Below, in pieces: positions 8,038-16,185 of a DNA stretch of 64,000 nucleotides. Position 1 is the stretch's first letter; every line of letters starts with the position of its first letter. The notes beneath the pieces are model-generated. The model did not search any database and was not told where the DNA came from. It saw nothing but the letters and a program-made list of their open reading frames with translations. The translations under genes and the position numbers were made by a program. The DNA is from Pseudosporangium ferrugineum (GTDB lineage: Bacteria; Actinomycetota; Actinomycetes; Mycobacteriales; Micromonosporaceae), in contig NZ_PVZG01000013.1 in the NCBI RefSeq assembly GCF_003002065.1, positions 124,001-188,000 of the forward strand, in the 5' to 3' direction.

Positions 8038-9081
8038 ATGGCGCGGGTGACCAACTCTCCCGCGGATTCCGCCTTCGTACGCGCCTGCCGCGGCCTGGAC
8101 GTGCCGCACACCCCGGTCTGGTTCATGCGGCAGGCGGGCCGGTCCCTGCCGGAGTACCGCAAGATCCGCGAGGGCGTGGGCATGCTCGAGTCCTGCCGCC
8201 GTCCCGACCTGGTCACCGAGATCACGCTGCAGCCGGTGCGCCGCCACGACGTCGATGCGGCGATCCTCTTCAGCGACATCGTGGTGCCGCTGGCCGCCGC
8301 CGGGATCGACCTCGACATCGTCGCGGGCACCGGGCCGGTGGTCGCCGACCCGATCCGTACCGCGGCCGACGTGGCGCGCCTGCGGCCGCTCGAGCCGGGC
8401 GACGTCGCGTACGTGGACGAGGCGGTCCGCCTGCTGCTGCCGGAGCTCGGCGCGACCCCGCTGATCGGCTTCGCCGGTGCGCCGTTCACGCTGGCCAGCT
8501 ACCTGATCGAGGGCGGCCCGTCGCGGACGTACCTGAAGACCAAGGCCATGATGTACGGCGACCCGCAGCTCTGGCACACGCTCTGCGACCGCCTGGCCGA
8601 CATCACCCTCGCCTTCCTGCGGGTGCAGACCGGGGCGGGGGCGAGCGCGATCCAGCTCTTCGACTCCTGGGCCGGCGCGCTCTCCGAGGCCGACTACCGC
8701 GAGTACGTCCTGCCGCACTCGGCGCGGGTGCTCGCCGGGCTGGCCGGCGCGGGCGTGCCGCGCATCCACTTCGGCGTGGGCACCGCGGTGCTGCTGGGGG
8801 CGATGGGCGAGGCCGGGGCGGACGTGGTCGGCGTCGACTGGCGCACGCCGCTCGACCGGGCCGCGGCCGTCGTCGGGCCGGACCGCTCGGTGCAGGGCAA
8901 CCTGGACCCGGCGGTGCTCTTCGCGCCGTGGGAGGTCGTCGAGCGGGAGGCCCGCCGGGTGATCGCCGAGGGCCGGGCGGCCCGCGGGCACGTCTTCAAC
9001 CTCGGCCACGGCGTCCTGCCCGAGACCGACCCGGACGTGCTCACCCGCCTGGTGTCGCTGGTCCACTCGGCCGGCGCCTGA
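8038..9081 (+). CDS. hemE: uroporphyrinogen decarboxylase
   Basis: 347 residues, normal length. Removes the four acetate carboxyls of uroporphyrinogen III to give coproporphyrinogen III. The signature VPHTPVWFMRQAGRSLPEYR near the N-terminus carries substrate-binding Arg residues, and AAILFSDIVVPLAAAG carries the conserved catalytic Asp. FDSWAGAL and FNLGHGVLPETDPD are further family motifs. The ATG at 8038 is used; a GTG three codons later is an alternative. It opens the haem block hemE-hemY-hemQ, whose order matches the coproporphyrin-dependent haem route of Gram-positive bacteria. Confidence 0.96.
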   Translation: MARVTNSPADSAFVRACRGLDVPHTPVWFMRQAGRSLPEYRKIREGVGMLESCRRPDLVTEITLQPVRRHDVDAAILFSDIVVPLAAAGIDLDIVAGTGPVVADPIRTAADVARLRPLEPGDVAYVDEAVRLLLPELGATPLIGFAGAPFTLASYLIEGGPSRTYLKTKAMMYGDPQLWHTLCDRLADITLAFLRVQTGAGASAIQLFDSWAGALSEADYREYVLPHSARVLAGLAGAGVPRIHFGVGTAVLLGAMGEAGADVVGVDWRTPLDRAAAVVGPDRSVQGNLDPAVLFAPWEVVEREARRVIAEGRAARGHVFNLGHGVLPETDPDVLTRLVSLVHSAGA

Positions 9082-9202
9082 GCGGGCGGGGGACCTTCGG
9101 CCCTGGTATCCGATCTTGACGGCCCGGCAGGGTGGTGCCGTGCCGCTCACATCGAACGACCCCGGTGGCCGGGGGACGACCGAACCTGTCAGGGTGGAAC
9201 GC

Positions 9203-10600
9203 GTGCGGAAGCGGGTGGCGATCGTCGGCGGCGGCATAGCCGGGCTGGCCGCCGCCGTGCGCCTGCGTGACCGCGCGCCCGCCGACACCGAGATCATCGT
9301 GTACGAGCAGTCCGGCCGGCTCGGCGGCAAGCTGCGCACCGGTGAGCTCGCGGGCATCACCGTCGAGCGCGGCGCCGAGTCGTTCCTGATGGGCGCCCCC
9401 GGCGGCGAGGAGTCCGCGGCGGTGCGCTTCGCCCGCCGGCTCGGCCTCGGCGACTCGCTCGTGCACCCGGCCCCGGTCCCGGCCGCCCTGGCCATCGGCG
9501 GACGGCTCGAGAAGGTGCCGGCCGGGACGCTCATGGGCGTACCCGGGGATCCCGGCCTGCTGGGGACGGTCGCGCGGCCGGTCGCCGGCGCCGACCCCGA
9601 CGACGGCCGCCCGCTGCTCGGCGAGGACGAGGACGTCGCGGTGGGCGCGCTGGTCCGGGCCCGCTACGGCGACGAGATCGCCGACCGGCTGGTCGACCCC
9701 ATGCTCGGCGGCGTGTACGCGGGCCGCGCCGACCAGCTGTCCCTCGCCACCACCATGCCCGCCCTGGCCCGCACCGCGCGCGCCGAGCACACCCTCGCCG
9801 CCGCCGTCCGGGCCGCCCAGGCCGCCTCGGTCCGGGTGCCCGGCCGGCCGATCTTCGCCGCGGTCGACGGCGGGATGGGCCGGCTGATCGGCGCCGCGGC
9901 CGCCGCGAGCGGGGCCCGGATCAGCCTCGGCCTGCCCGTGCGCGAGCTGACCCGCACCGCGCACGGGTGGCGGCTCCTGCTCGGCCCGGTCCCCGAGCCG
10001 CAGACCGACGACGTCGACGCGGTCGTGCTCGCCGTGCCCGCCCGTCCCGCCGCCCGCATGATCGCCGGGGTGGACCTCTCCGCCGCCGCCGAGATCGAGG
10101 CGCTCGACTACGCGAGCGTCGCGCTGGCCGCGTTCGCCCTGCCCCCGGGCACGCCGCTGCCCGAGTTGTCCGGCTTCCTCGTGCCGCCGACCGAGGGCAC
10201 CCTGGTCAAGGCGGCCACCTTCTTCACCCGCAAGTGGGCGCATCTGGCCCGCGAGGACGGCCCGGTGATCGTGCGCGCCTCGCTGGGCCGGGCCGGCGAG
10301 GAGGAGACGCTCCAGCACGACGACGCGGTGCTGACCGCGACCGCCCACGCCGAGCTGGGCCGGCTCATCGGCGGGGAGCTGCCGCCGCCGGTGGCGTCGT
10401 GGGTGCAGCGCTGGGGCGGGGGACTCCCGCAGTACGCACCGGGCCACCTCGACCGCGTCGCCCTCGCCCGGGCGGCGCTCGGCGACCGGCCCGGCCTCGC
10501 GCTGGCCGGCGCCGCGTACGACGGCGTCGGCATCCCGGCGTGCGTGGCCAGCGGCGAGACCGCCGCCGACGACGTCCTGAAATACCTGGAGGAGCGATGA
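9203..10600 (+). CDS. hemY: coproporphyrinogen III oxidase (protoporphyrinogen-oxidase type, HemY/CgoX)
   Basis: FAD flavoenzyme of 465 residues. In actinobacteria this family oxidises coproporphyrinogen III to coproporphyrin III. The N-terminal dinucleotide-binding motif is VAIVGGGIAGLAAAV; YEQSGRLGGKLRT and ERGAESFL follow, as in HemY proteins. The C-terminal GVGIPACVASGETAADDVLKYL closes the FAD site. The start is uncertain: GTG at 9203 places the motif at residue 5 and has CAGGGT seven bases upstream; GTG at 9194 is also possible. The stop overlaps the hemQ start as ATGA. Assignment to the copro-branch rather than the proto-branch rests on the adjacent hemQ. Confidence 0.93.
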   Translation: MRKRVAIVGGGIAGLAAAVRLRDRAPADTEIIVYEQSGRLGGKLRTGELAGITVERGAESFLMGAPGGEESAAVRFARRLGLGDSLVHPAPVPAALAIGGRLEKVPAGTLMGVPGDPGLLGTVARPVAGADPDDGRPLLGEDEDVAVGALVRARYGDEIADRLVDPMLGGVYAGRADQLSLATTMPALARTARAEHTLAAAVRAAQAASVRVPGRPIFAAVDGGMGRLIGAAAAASGARISLGLPVRELTRTAHGWRLLLGPVPEPQTDDVDAVVLAVPARPAARMIAGVDLSAAAEIEALDYASVALAAFALPPGTPLPELSGFLVPPTEGTLVKAATFFTRKWAHLAREDGPVIVRASLGRAGEEETLQHDDAVLTATAHAELGRLIGGELPPPVASWVQRWGGGLPQYAPGHLDRVALARAALGDRPGLALAGAAYDGVGIPACVASGETAADDVLKYLEER

Positions 10601-11301
10601 GCGAGCCGCAGAGCAACGCCGCCCGGATCAACGAGCTGAACTCGACGATCCGCTACACGATGTGGTCCGTGTTCCGGGCCTCGGAGCCGCTGGGGGCGCT
10701 GCGCGAGGGGCTGGCCGGCGAGGTCGACACGCTGTTCGAGCAGCTCGCGGGCAAGGACGTGACGGTGCGTGGCACGTACGACGTCGCCGGGTTGCGCGCG
10801 GACGCCGACGTGATGGTCTGGTGGCACTCCGGCTCGCCGGACGCGTTGCAGGAGGCGTACGGGCTGTTCCGGCGTACCGGGCTGGGCCGGCACCTGACCC
10901 CGGTGTGGTCGCAGATGGCGCTGCACCGGCCGGCCGAGTTCAACAAGAGCCACCTGCCCGCCTTCCTCGCCGACGAGGAGCCGAGGCCGTACATCTGCGT
11001 GTACCCGTTCGTGCGGTCGTACGAGTGGTATCTGCTGCCCGACGAGGAGCGCCGCAACCTGCTCGCCGAGCACGGCCGGATGGCCCGCGGCTACCCGGAC
11101 GTGCGAGCCAATACCGTCGCCGCGTTCGCGCTGGGCGACTACGAGTGGATGCTGGCGTTCGAGGCCGACGAGCTGCACCGCATCGTCGACCTCATGCGTG
11201 ACCTGCGGGCCTCCGGCGCCCGCCGGCACGTGCGCGAGGAGGTGCCGTTCTACACCGGCCGCCGCCGTTCGGTCAGCGAGATCGTCGCGGCGCTGCCCTG
11301 A
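10597..11301 (+). CDS. hemQ: coproheme decarboxylase HemQ/ChdC (chlorite-dismutase family)
   Basis: 234 residues. Final step of the coproporphyrin-dependent pathway: oxidative decarboxylation of coproheme to haem b using peroxide. The family region runs from TIRYTMWSVFRASEPLG to the end. YICVYPFVRSYEWYLLP contains the tyrosine region implicated in radical chemistry, and EHGRMARGYPDVRANTV is the likely site of the proximal His. DYEWMLAFEADELHRIVDLMRDLR is characteristic. RBS GGAGG precedes the ATG, which overlaps the hemY stop. The stop codon abuts the stop of the convergent gene with no spacer. Ferrochelatase is not in this block. Confidence 0.95.
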   Translation: MSEPQSNAARINELNSTIRYTMWSVFRASEPLGALREGLAGEVDTLFEQLAGKDVTVRGTYDVAGLRADADVMVWWHSGSPDALQEAYGLFRRTGLGRHLTPVWSQMALHRPAEFNKSHLPAFLADEEPRPYICVYPFVRSYEWYLLPDEERRNLLAEHGRMARGYPDVRANTVAAFALGDYEWMLAFEADELHRIVDLMRDLRASGARRHVREEVPFYTGRRRSVSEIVAALP

Positions 11302-11745
11302 TCAACCCCGTCGCATCGGTACGTGGGGGATGCCGTCCTCCACGTACCCGTCGCCGGAGATCTCGAAGCCGAAGCCGCCGTAGAAGCCGGCCAGGTGCGC
11401 CTGCGCGCCGAGCACCGCGGGCCGGTCGCCGATGACGGCGAGGGCGTGCTCGATGAGCCGGCCCGAGTACCCCTTGCCCCGGGCCTGCGGCGCGGTCACC
11501 ACGCGGCCGATCCGCTCGACCCCGCCGTCGTCCAGGATCCGCAGGTACGCCAGCACGTCGTCGCCGCGGGCCAGCCAGACGTGCCGGGTGGCGGCCTCGG
11601 TGTCCCGCCCGTCGATGTCCGGGTACGGGCACCGCTGCTCGACGACGAACACGTCCACGCGCAGCTTGAGGATCGCGTACAGGGTGGTGACGCCGAGCTC
11701 GCGGAACGACGCCACCCGGATCTCTTCGCGGGGTTCCGGAGGCAC
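11302..11745 (-). CDS. ElaA-type GNAT N-acetyltransferase
   Basis: 147 residues. The opening FRELGVTTLYAILKLRVDVFVVEQRCPYPDIDGRD is typical of the ElaA branch of GNAT acetyltransferases. The acetyl-CoA binding loop is GRVVTAPQARGKGYSGRLI (Q/R-x-x-G-x-G/A type). The natural acceptor is not established for this branch. The GTG start at 11745 lies six bases after TAAGAT, so the mRNA may be leaderless. It converges on hemQ, the two stop codons being directly adjacent. Confidence 0.88.
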   Translation of the reverse strand: MPPEPREEIRVASFRELGVTTLYAILKLRVDVFVVEQRCPYPDIDGRDTEAATRHVWLARGDDVLAYLRILDDGGVERIGRVVTAPQARGKGYSGRLIEHALAVIGDRPAVLGAQAHLAGFYGGFGFEISGDGYVEDGIPHVPMRRG

Positions 11746-11819
11746 CCGGGAATCTTATGCGTCACTTCTCGCGTCCCCGGCCGTTGGTCCCTGCGGAGAC
11801 CGGCATTGGGGGCGCGCGG

Positions 11820-12095
11820 ATGATCAAGCGGAGCAAGCTGTTCGGCAACAAGACCCGGGTGACGTTCTGCCTGCCCCGGGACACCCCGGAGGGCCCGGTC
11901 AGCGTGGTCGGCACGTTCAACGACTGGCAGCCCGGGCTGCACGAGCTCAAGGTCCGCAAGGACGGCATGCGTACGGTGACCCTGCGGCTCGACCCCGGCC
12001 ACTACCGGTTCCGCTACCTCGCCAGCGACGGGGTCTGGATGGACGACGACCACGCGGACGCGGTGGGCCCGCAGGGCAGCGAACTGCTTCTCTGA
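11820..12095 (+). CDS. small glycogen-binding-type (isoamylase early-set/CBM48) domain protein
   Basis: 91 residues consisting of almost only an early-set beta-sandwich. VSVVGTFNDWQPGLHEL is the hallmark glucan-facing loop, and LDPGHYRFRYLASDGVWMDDDHAD completes the fold. Such stand-alone domains occur in actinobacteria and may bind glucan or act as protein adaptors. No catalytic domain and no signal peptide. The ATG at 11820 begins MIKRSKLFGNKTRVTF. It diverges from the ElaA-type gene. Fold assignment is firm, role is not. Confidence 0.82.
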   Translation: MIKRSKLFGNKTRVTFCLPRDTPEGPVSVVGTFNDWQPGLHELKVRKDGMRTVTLRLDPGHYRFRYLASDGVWMDDDHADAVGPQGSELLL

Positions 12096-12167
12096 CGTTT
12101 CACCCGCGGGGCCCCGGGAACTTCCCTACGTTTGTTGGCGATCCTATCAACGACGGAAGGGGCCCTC

Positions 12168-12773
12168 GTGGCTAACGTCAAGCTGGCCGTCATCTACTAC
12201 TCGTCCACGGGCACGATCCACGGCATGGCCGAGCGGCTGCAGCAGGCCGGCGAGAAGGCCGGCGCCGAGGTACGCCTGCGCCAGGTGCCCGAGCTGGCGC
12301 CGGAGGAGGCCATCGCGTCGAACGCGGCGTGGAGCCAGCACTTCGACCGCACCAAGGACGAGCCCAAGGCCACCGCCGACGACGTGGTGTGGGCCGACGC
12401 GGTGCTGTTCGGCACGCCGACCCGGTACGGCAACGTCGCCAGCCAGCTCAAGCAGTTCATCGACACGCTCGGCCCGCAGTGGGGGCAGGGGCTGCTGGCG
12501 GACAAGGCGTACGCGGGCTTCACCGCCTCGATGACCGCGCACGGCGGCCAGGAGTCGACGCTGCTGGCGCTCTACAACACGATTTACCACTTCGGTGGCG
12601 TCGTGGTGGCTCCCGGGTACACCGATCCGCTGAAATTCGCCGACGGCAACCCGTACGGCGTCTCCCACGTCACCGGCGGCACCAACGACGCACCGCTGAC
12701 CGACGTCCAGTTCGCCGCGCTCGACCACCTGGCACAGCGCATCGTCCGGGTCGCCGGCAAGCTCGCGGGCTGA
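12168..12773 (+). CDS. wrbA: NAD(P)H:quinone oxidoreductase, WrbA-like flavodoxin
   Basis: 201 residues with a flavodoxin-like fold. KLAVIYYSSTGTIHGMAERL is the FMN phosphate loop; FGTPTRYGNVASQLKQFIDTLG and TASMTAHGGQESTLLALYN are WrbA signatures. The family performs two-electron quinone reduction, thought to protect against redox stress. The GTG at 12168 is preferred because GGAAGGGG lies upstream at suitable spacing and the mature N-terminus then aligns with WrbA. No operon partner is apparent. Confidence 0.92.
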   Translation: MANVKLAVIYYSSTGTIHGMAERLQQAGEKAGAEVRLRQVPELAPEEAIASNAAWSQHFDRTKDEPKATADDVVWADAVLFGTPTRYGNVASQLKQFIDTLGPQWGQGLLADKAYAGFTASMTAHGGQESTLLALYNTIYHFGGVVVAPGYTDPLKFADGNPYGVSHVTGGTNDAPLTDVQFAALDHLAQRIVRVAGKLAG

Positions 12774-12832
12774 CCGCCGGGGCCCGCCACCTCGGCTGAA
12801 ATGCATTCTGACCTGCTGGCACACTGTCCGCC

Positions 12833-13039
12833 GTGGTCAACAAGTTCGAGCTGAACCTGAGCGGCGCACAGTGGCGCCGCAGTGCATCGTCCGACGAGTC
12901 GGCGGTCGAGGTCGCCCTCCTGGACGACGGGGTGGCGGTCCGTGACGCCCGCCGCCCGGACGGCGATGTCCTCTTCTTCACGCCGGCCGAATGGGACGCG
13001 TTCGTGGGCGGCGCCAAGGACGGGGAGTTCGACCTCTAG
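12833..13039 (+). CDS. DUF397 domain protein
   Basis: 68 residues. The pattern WRRSASSDESAVEVALLDDGVAVRDARRPDGDVLFFTPAEWDAFVGGAKDGEFDL fits DUF397, an actinobacterial family of very small proteins often encoded next to an XRE-type HTH regulator. Here no such regulator is adjacent, so this is an orphan copy. GTG start; CACACT lies seven bases upstream. Confidence 0.82.
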   Translation: MVNKFELNLSGAQWRRSASSDESAVEVALLDDGVAVRDARRPDGDVLFFTPAEWDAFVGGAKDGEFDL

Positions 13040-13113
13040 CGGGTCAACCCGGGCATCGCCCGCTTTTGCGGATATCAACCCGAAGAAGGTTCATTTCTCG
13101 CTACTGTGCGGAC

Positions 13114-13365
13114 ATGACCAATCACGAGCGTTCGGAACTGCTGAAAAAGGTGGAGCGGTACGAGACTGCCTTTACGGAGCTCAAGGCCGCACACGACGAT
13201 GTCAAGGACGTGCTGATCGAGGCCATCCTGTTCGATCGCTGGCAGCAACTCGGCACCCAGCTCGGCTTCAAGGCCGAGCAGCCGAAGAAGACCGACGAGC
13301 CGAACCGGGACCTGGCCCAGCTCAACCAGCAGATCTCCGCGATGAGCGAGTCCTGGTCGCATTGA
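13114..13365 (+). CDS. small helical hypothetical protein
   Basis: 83 residues, not recognised. The sequence is highly charged and probably all helical: RSELLKKVERYETAFTELKAAHDDVKDVLIEAIL suggests a coiled coil over residues 5-40. It has more Lys, Gln and Asn than its neighbours and no Cys or membrane segment. TACTGT lies six bases before the ATG, giving a clear leaderless-type promoter, which supports the gene and its start. It sits between the DUF397 gene and thyA. No function can be proposed. Confidence 0.7.
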   Translation: MTNHERSELLKKVERYETAFTELKAAHDDVKDVLIEAILFDRWQQLGTQLGFKAEQPKKTDEPNRDLAQLNQQISAMSESWSH

Positions 13366-13436
13366 GTGCGAGGTGTGTTCCAGCTCGCCCGGGGTGGTAG
13401 CCGCCCCGGGCGGCGGAACGCGTTACGGTGTCGGCC

Positions 13437-14234
13437 ATGGCCGACACCCAGTACGAAGAGCTGCTCCGCCGGGTTCTCGAGACCGGCGTCCCCAAGGCGG
13501 ACCGCACCGGCACCGGCACGGTCAGCCTCTTCGGTGAACGCCTGCGCTACGACCTCTCCCGCGGCTTCCCGCTGATCACCACCAAGCGGGTGCACTTCAA
13601 GTCCGTCGCGGTCGAGCTGCTGTGGTTCCTGCGCGGCGACAGCAACGTCTCCTGGCTGCGCGAGCAGGGCGTCACCATCTGGGACGAGTGGGCCGACGAC
13701 AGGGGCGAGCTCGGCCCGGTCTACGGCAAGCAGTGGCGGTCCTGGCCCACGCCGGACGGCGGCCACGCCGACCAGATCACCGACCTGCTGGCCACCCTGC
13801 GCCGCGACCCCGACTCCCGCCGCATGATCGTGTCGGCCTGGAACGTCGGCCAGCTGTCCGAGATGGCCCTGGCGCCGTGCCACGCGATGTTCCAGTTCTA
13901 CGTCGCCGACGGCCGCCTCTCCTGCCAGCTCTACCAGCGCAGCGCCGACATGTTCCTGGGCGTGCCGTTCAACATCGCCAGCTATGCGCTGCTCACCCAC
14001 CTGATCGCGGCGCAGGTGGGGCTCGAGCCGGGCGACTTCATCTGGGTCGGCGGCGACTGCCACGTCTACTCCAACCACGTGGACCAGGTGCGCGAGCAGC
14101 TGTCCCGCGAGGCGTACGAGTTCCCGAGGCTGGAGCTGGCGCCGGCGCCGTCCCTCTTCGACTACCGCTACGAGGACCTCACGGTGACCGGCTACCGGCA
14201 CCACCCCGCCCTGCGCGCCCCGGTGGCGGTATGA
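13437..14234 (+). CDS. thyA: thymidylate synthase
   Basis: 265 residues, standard ThyA length. Makes dTMP from dUMP with methylenetetrahydrofolate, leaving dihydrofolate for the next gene product. Catalytic Cys148 lies in LAPCHAMFQFYV. TGTGTVSLFG, FPLITTKRVHFKSV, RRMIVSAWNV, CQLYQRSADMFLGVPFNIASYA and HVYSNH are the folate and dUMP motifs. The ATG at 13437 lies seven bases after TACGGT. The stop overlaps folA as ATGA, so the dihydrofolate producer and consumer are translationally coupled. Confidence 0.97.
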   Translation: MADTQYEELLRRVLETGVPKADRTGTGTVSLFGERLRYDLSRGFPLITTKRVHFKSVAVELLWFLRGDSNVSWLREQGVTIWDEWADDRGELGPVYGKQWRSWPTPDGGHADQITDLLATLRRDPDSRRMIVSAWNVGQLSEMALAPCHAMFQFYVADGRLSCQLYQRSADMFLGVPFNIASYALLTHLIAAQVGLEPGDFIWVGGDCHVYSNHVDQVREQLSREAYEFPRLELAPAPSLFDYRYEDLTVTGYRHHPALRAPVAV

Positions 14235-14710
14235 CGATCCACCTCATCTGGGCCGAGGCCCGGGGTGGCGTGATCGGCGCGGCCGGCGGCATACCCTGGC
14301 GGGTCCCGGGAGAGCAGCGGATCTTCAAGGACCGCACCATGGGCGCGACCGTCGTGATGGGCCGGGCCACCTGGGATTCGCTGCCGGAGCGGGTACGCCC
14401 GCTGCCCGGCCGCCGCAACGTGGTGCTGACCCGGCGCCCCGGCTGGGCGGCCCCCGGCGCGACCCCGGTCCACTCGGTGCAGGAGCTGCTCGAGAAGCAC
14501 GACGACTTCTGGGCGATCGGCGGCGAGGCGGTCTACACGGCGCTGCTGCCGCACGCGGGGCATATCGTCCGCACCCGGATCGACCTGGAGGTCGAGGGCG
14601 ACACGTACGCGCCGCGGCTCGGCCCGCAGTGGCGGGTCACCGCGGCCGGGGAGTGGCAGACGGCGGAGAACGGTGTCCGCTACCTCGTCGAGGACCTCGC
14701 GGCCGGATGA
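14231..14710 (+). CDS. folA: dihydrofolate reductase
   Basis: 159 residues. Reduces dihydrofolate to tetrahydrofolate with NADPH. The N-terminal IHLIWAEARGGVIGAAGGIPWRVPGEQRIFKDRTMG has the substrate loop and the acidic residue region. VVMGRATWDSLPERVRPLPGRRNVVLTRR binds NADPH, and FWAIGGEAVYTALLPHAG is the typical late motif. It overlaps thyA upstream and a small membrane protein gene downstream, both as ATGA. Confidence 0.96.
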   Translation: MTIHLIWAEARGGVIGAAGGIPWRVPGEQRIFKDRTMGATVVMGRATWDSLPERVRPLPGRRNVVLTRRPGWAAPGATPVHSVQELLEKHDDFWAIGGEAVYTALLPHAGHIVRTRIDLEVEGDTYAPRLGPQWRVTAAGEWQTAENGVRYLVEDLAAG

Positions 14711-15102
14711 GATCACTCTTCGCCCGGCGGCCCCTGACCGGCGCGCTCGTGCTCGCCGCCGCGACCGTGCTGACCTGGCTGGTCTTCCTCGGCGGTGACA
14801 CGGAGAAGGACGTCGACCCGGTCACGCTGGTGGAGTCGGGGCCGTACACGGTGCCGCAGGTGGCCGGCTGCCTGCTGACCCTCGTGGTGCTGCTGGTCCT
14901 CGCGGTGGTCGCCGGCGTCCCGCGCTGGTACGCGGCGGCGGCGATGACCCTGGCGTTCTCGCTGGCCTGGACGGTGCAGGCCGCCATGGCCGACGACAGC
15001 GGCCTCTTCGTGATCGGCGGCGTCCTGGTGGCGCTCGGGATGGCGGCGGGGACCGTGGTGGTGGCCGTGGCGACCGACGCGGTGCTGCGCCCGCGCGGCT
15101 GA
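14707..15102 (+). CDS. four-helix membrane protein of unknown function
   Basis: 131 residues with about four hydrophobic segments (roughly 10-30, 50-72, 76-95 and 100-122) and short loops. The first loop is acidic (GGDTEKDVDPV). Not recognised as a transporter or enzyme. The ATG overlaps the folA stop by four bases, so it belongs to the thyA-folA operon by position, although a link to folate metabolism is not evident. Confidence 0.8.
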   Translation: MRSLFARRPLTGALVLAAATVLTWLVFLGGDTEKDVDPVTLVESGPYTVPQVAGCLLTLVVLLVLAVVAGVPRWYAAAAMTLAFSLAWTVQAAMADDSGLFVIGGVLVALGMAAGTVVVAVATDAVLRPRG

Positions 15103-15136
15103 CCGGCGCCGGCCGGTGACCCCGGTCCGGCGCCGG
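15103..15136. terminator. hairpin between convergent genes
   Basis: CCGGCGCCGGCCGG pairs with CCGGTCCGGCGCCGG (one bulged base) around a TGACC loop. It lies in the 41-base gap between the stops of the membrane-protein gene and msrB and could serve both strands. Confidence 0.55.
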
Positions 15137-15143
15137 GCGCTCG

Positions 15144-15551
15144 TCAGGCCTTCGGGTCCAGCCTGATCGAGAGGCTGTTCACGCAGTGCCGGGTGTTCTT
15201 CGCGGTCATCATCTCGCCGCGGAAGACGTGGCCCAGGTGGCTGTCGCAGCGGGCGCAGCGGATCTCCGTCCGCACCATGCCGTGGCTGTGGTCGTCGATC
15301 TCCCTGATGGCCCCGGGGATGGCGTCGTCGAACGACGGCCAGCCGCAGTGCGAGTCGAACTTGGTGTCGCTGGGGTAGAGCTCCGCGCCGCACGCGCGGC
15401 AGTGGTACATGCCCTCGGTCTTGGTGTTCACGTACTCGCCGGACCAGGGTGCCTCGGTGCCGGCCTGCCGCAGGACCCGGAACTCGTCCGGGCTGAGGCG
15501 GACCCGCCACTCGTCCTCGGTGGTGGGCAGGGTGGTCTCCTCGGTTGCCAT
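15144..15551 (-). CDS. msrB: peptide-methionine (R)-S-oxide reductase
   Basis: 135 residues. Repairs the R-epimer of methionine sulfoxide in proteins. Two CxxC zinc motifs are present (CRAC and CARC), along with HCGWPSF and the catalytic Cys123 in NTRHCVNS. The ATG at 15551 is preceded by GGAGGG, and TACCGT lies seven bases upstream, so either a leadered or leaderless start would use it. No msrA is nearby. Confidence 0.95.
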   Translation of the reverse strand: MATEETTLPTTEDEWRVRLSPDEFRVLRQAGTEAPWSGEYVNTKTEGMYHCRACGAELYPSDTKFDSHCGWPSFDDAIPGAIREIDDHSHGMVRTEIRCARCDSHLGHVFRGEMMTAKNTRHCVNSLSIRLDPKA

Positions 15552-15620
15552 GCCCTCCACGGTACGTCGGAGCGCACCGGGAGTGCGGCGGGCGGGCGTA
15601 CCCCGGGCCGTTGAGCTTGC

Positions 15621-16094
15621 ATGGATGCTGCGCGATTCCGGCCCACCCGCCAGCAGGCCCTCGGGCACGGCCTCTATCTCGGCCTGCTCGCCGCCGCGGC
15701 GGTGCTGGCCACGGCCGTGGTCCTGGTCCTGACCGACTCCGCCGCGCCGCCGGCGTGGGTCTGGCCGTGGCTCGCCGCCGGGCCGCCGGTGCTGGGTGCG
15801 CTCGGCGGGGTGCTGCTGCGGCCGCGGGTGCGTACCGAGATCGGGGCCGAGGGGATTCGCACGGTCACCCCGTTCGGGGCGGGCGTGCAGCCGTGGAGCC
15901 GGGTCGTGGACGTGCGGGCGGAGCGGCGGGGTGCCCGTACGGTCGTCTCGGTCTATCTCGACTCCGGGGCGTCCGTGCGGTTGCAGGCGCCCTACAGCGG
16001 GGGCCTGTTCGCCGCGGATCCCCAGTTCGAGCTCAAGGTCTTCGCGCTGTCCCACCTCTGGCGCAGCCACAGATTCGGGGGAGTTCCCTCGTGA
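15621..16094 (+). CDS. membrane protein with PH-like domain
   Basis: 157 residues. Two hydrophobic segments at about 17-37 and 46-66 are followed by a soluble domain beginning VRTEIGAEGIRTVTPFGAGVQPWSRVVDVRAERRG, with the layout of bacterial PH-like domains (a strand-rich fold with a conserved W after a G/V stretch). The family is widespread in actinobacteria with no fixed role. The gene diverges from msrB, leaving a 69-base gap. Confidence 0.75.
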   Translation: MDAARFRPTRQQALGHGLYLGLLAAAAVLATAVVLVLTDSAAPPAWVWPWLAAGPPVLGALGGVLLRPRVRTEIGAEGIRTVTPFGAGVQPWSRVVDVRAERRGARTVVSVYLDSGASVRLQAPYSGGLFAADPQFELKVFALSHLWRSHRFGGVPS

Positions 16095-16185
16095 GAAAAG
16101 GGGGGCGTTACGTGCAAAAAGGGCAGAAGGCGCTAAACTCCCACCGGACCGAGACGGACTTACAGCAACAGAACGGATGCTCCTC

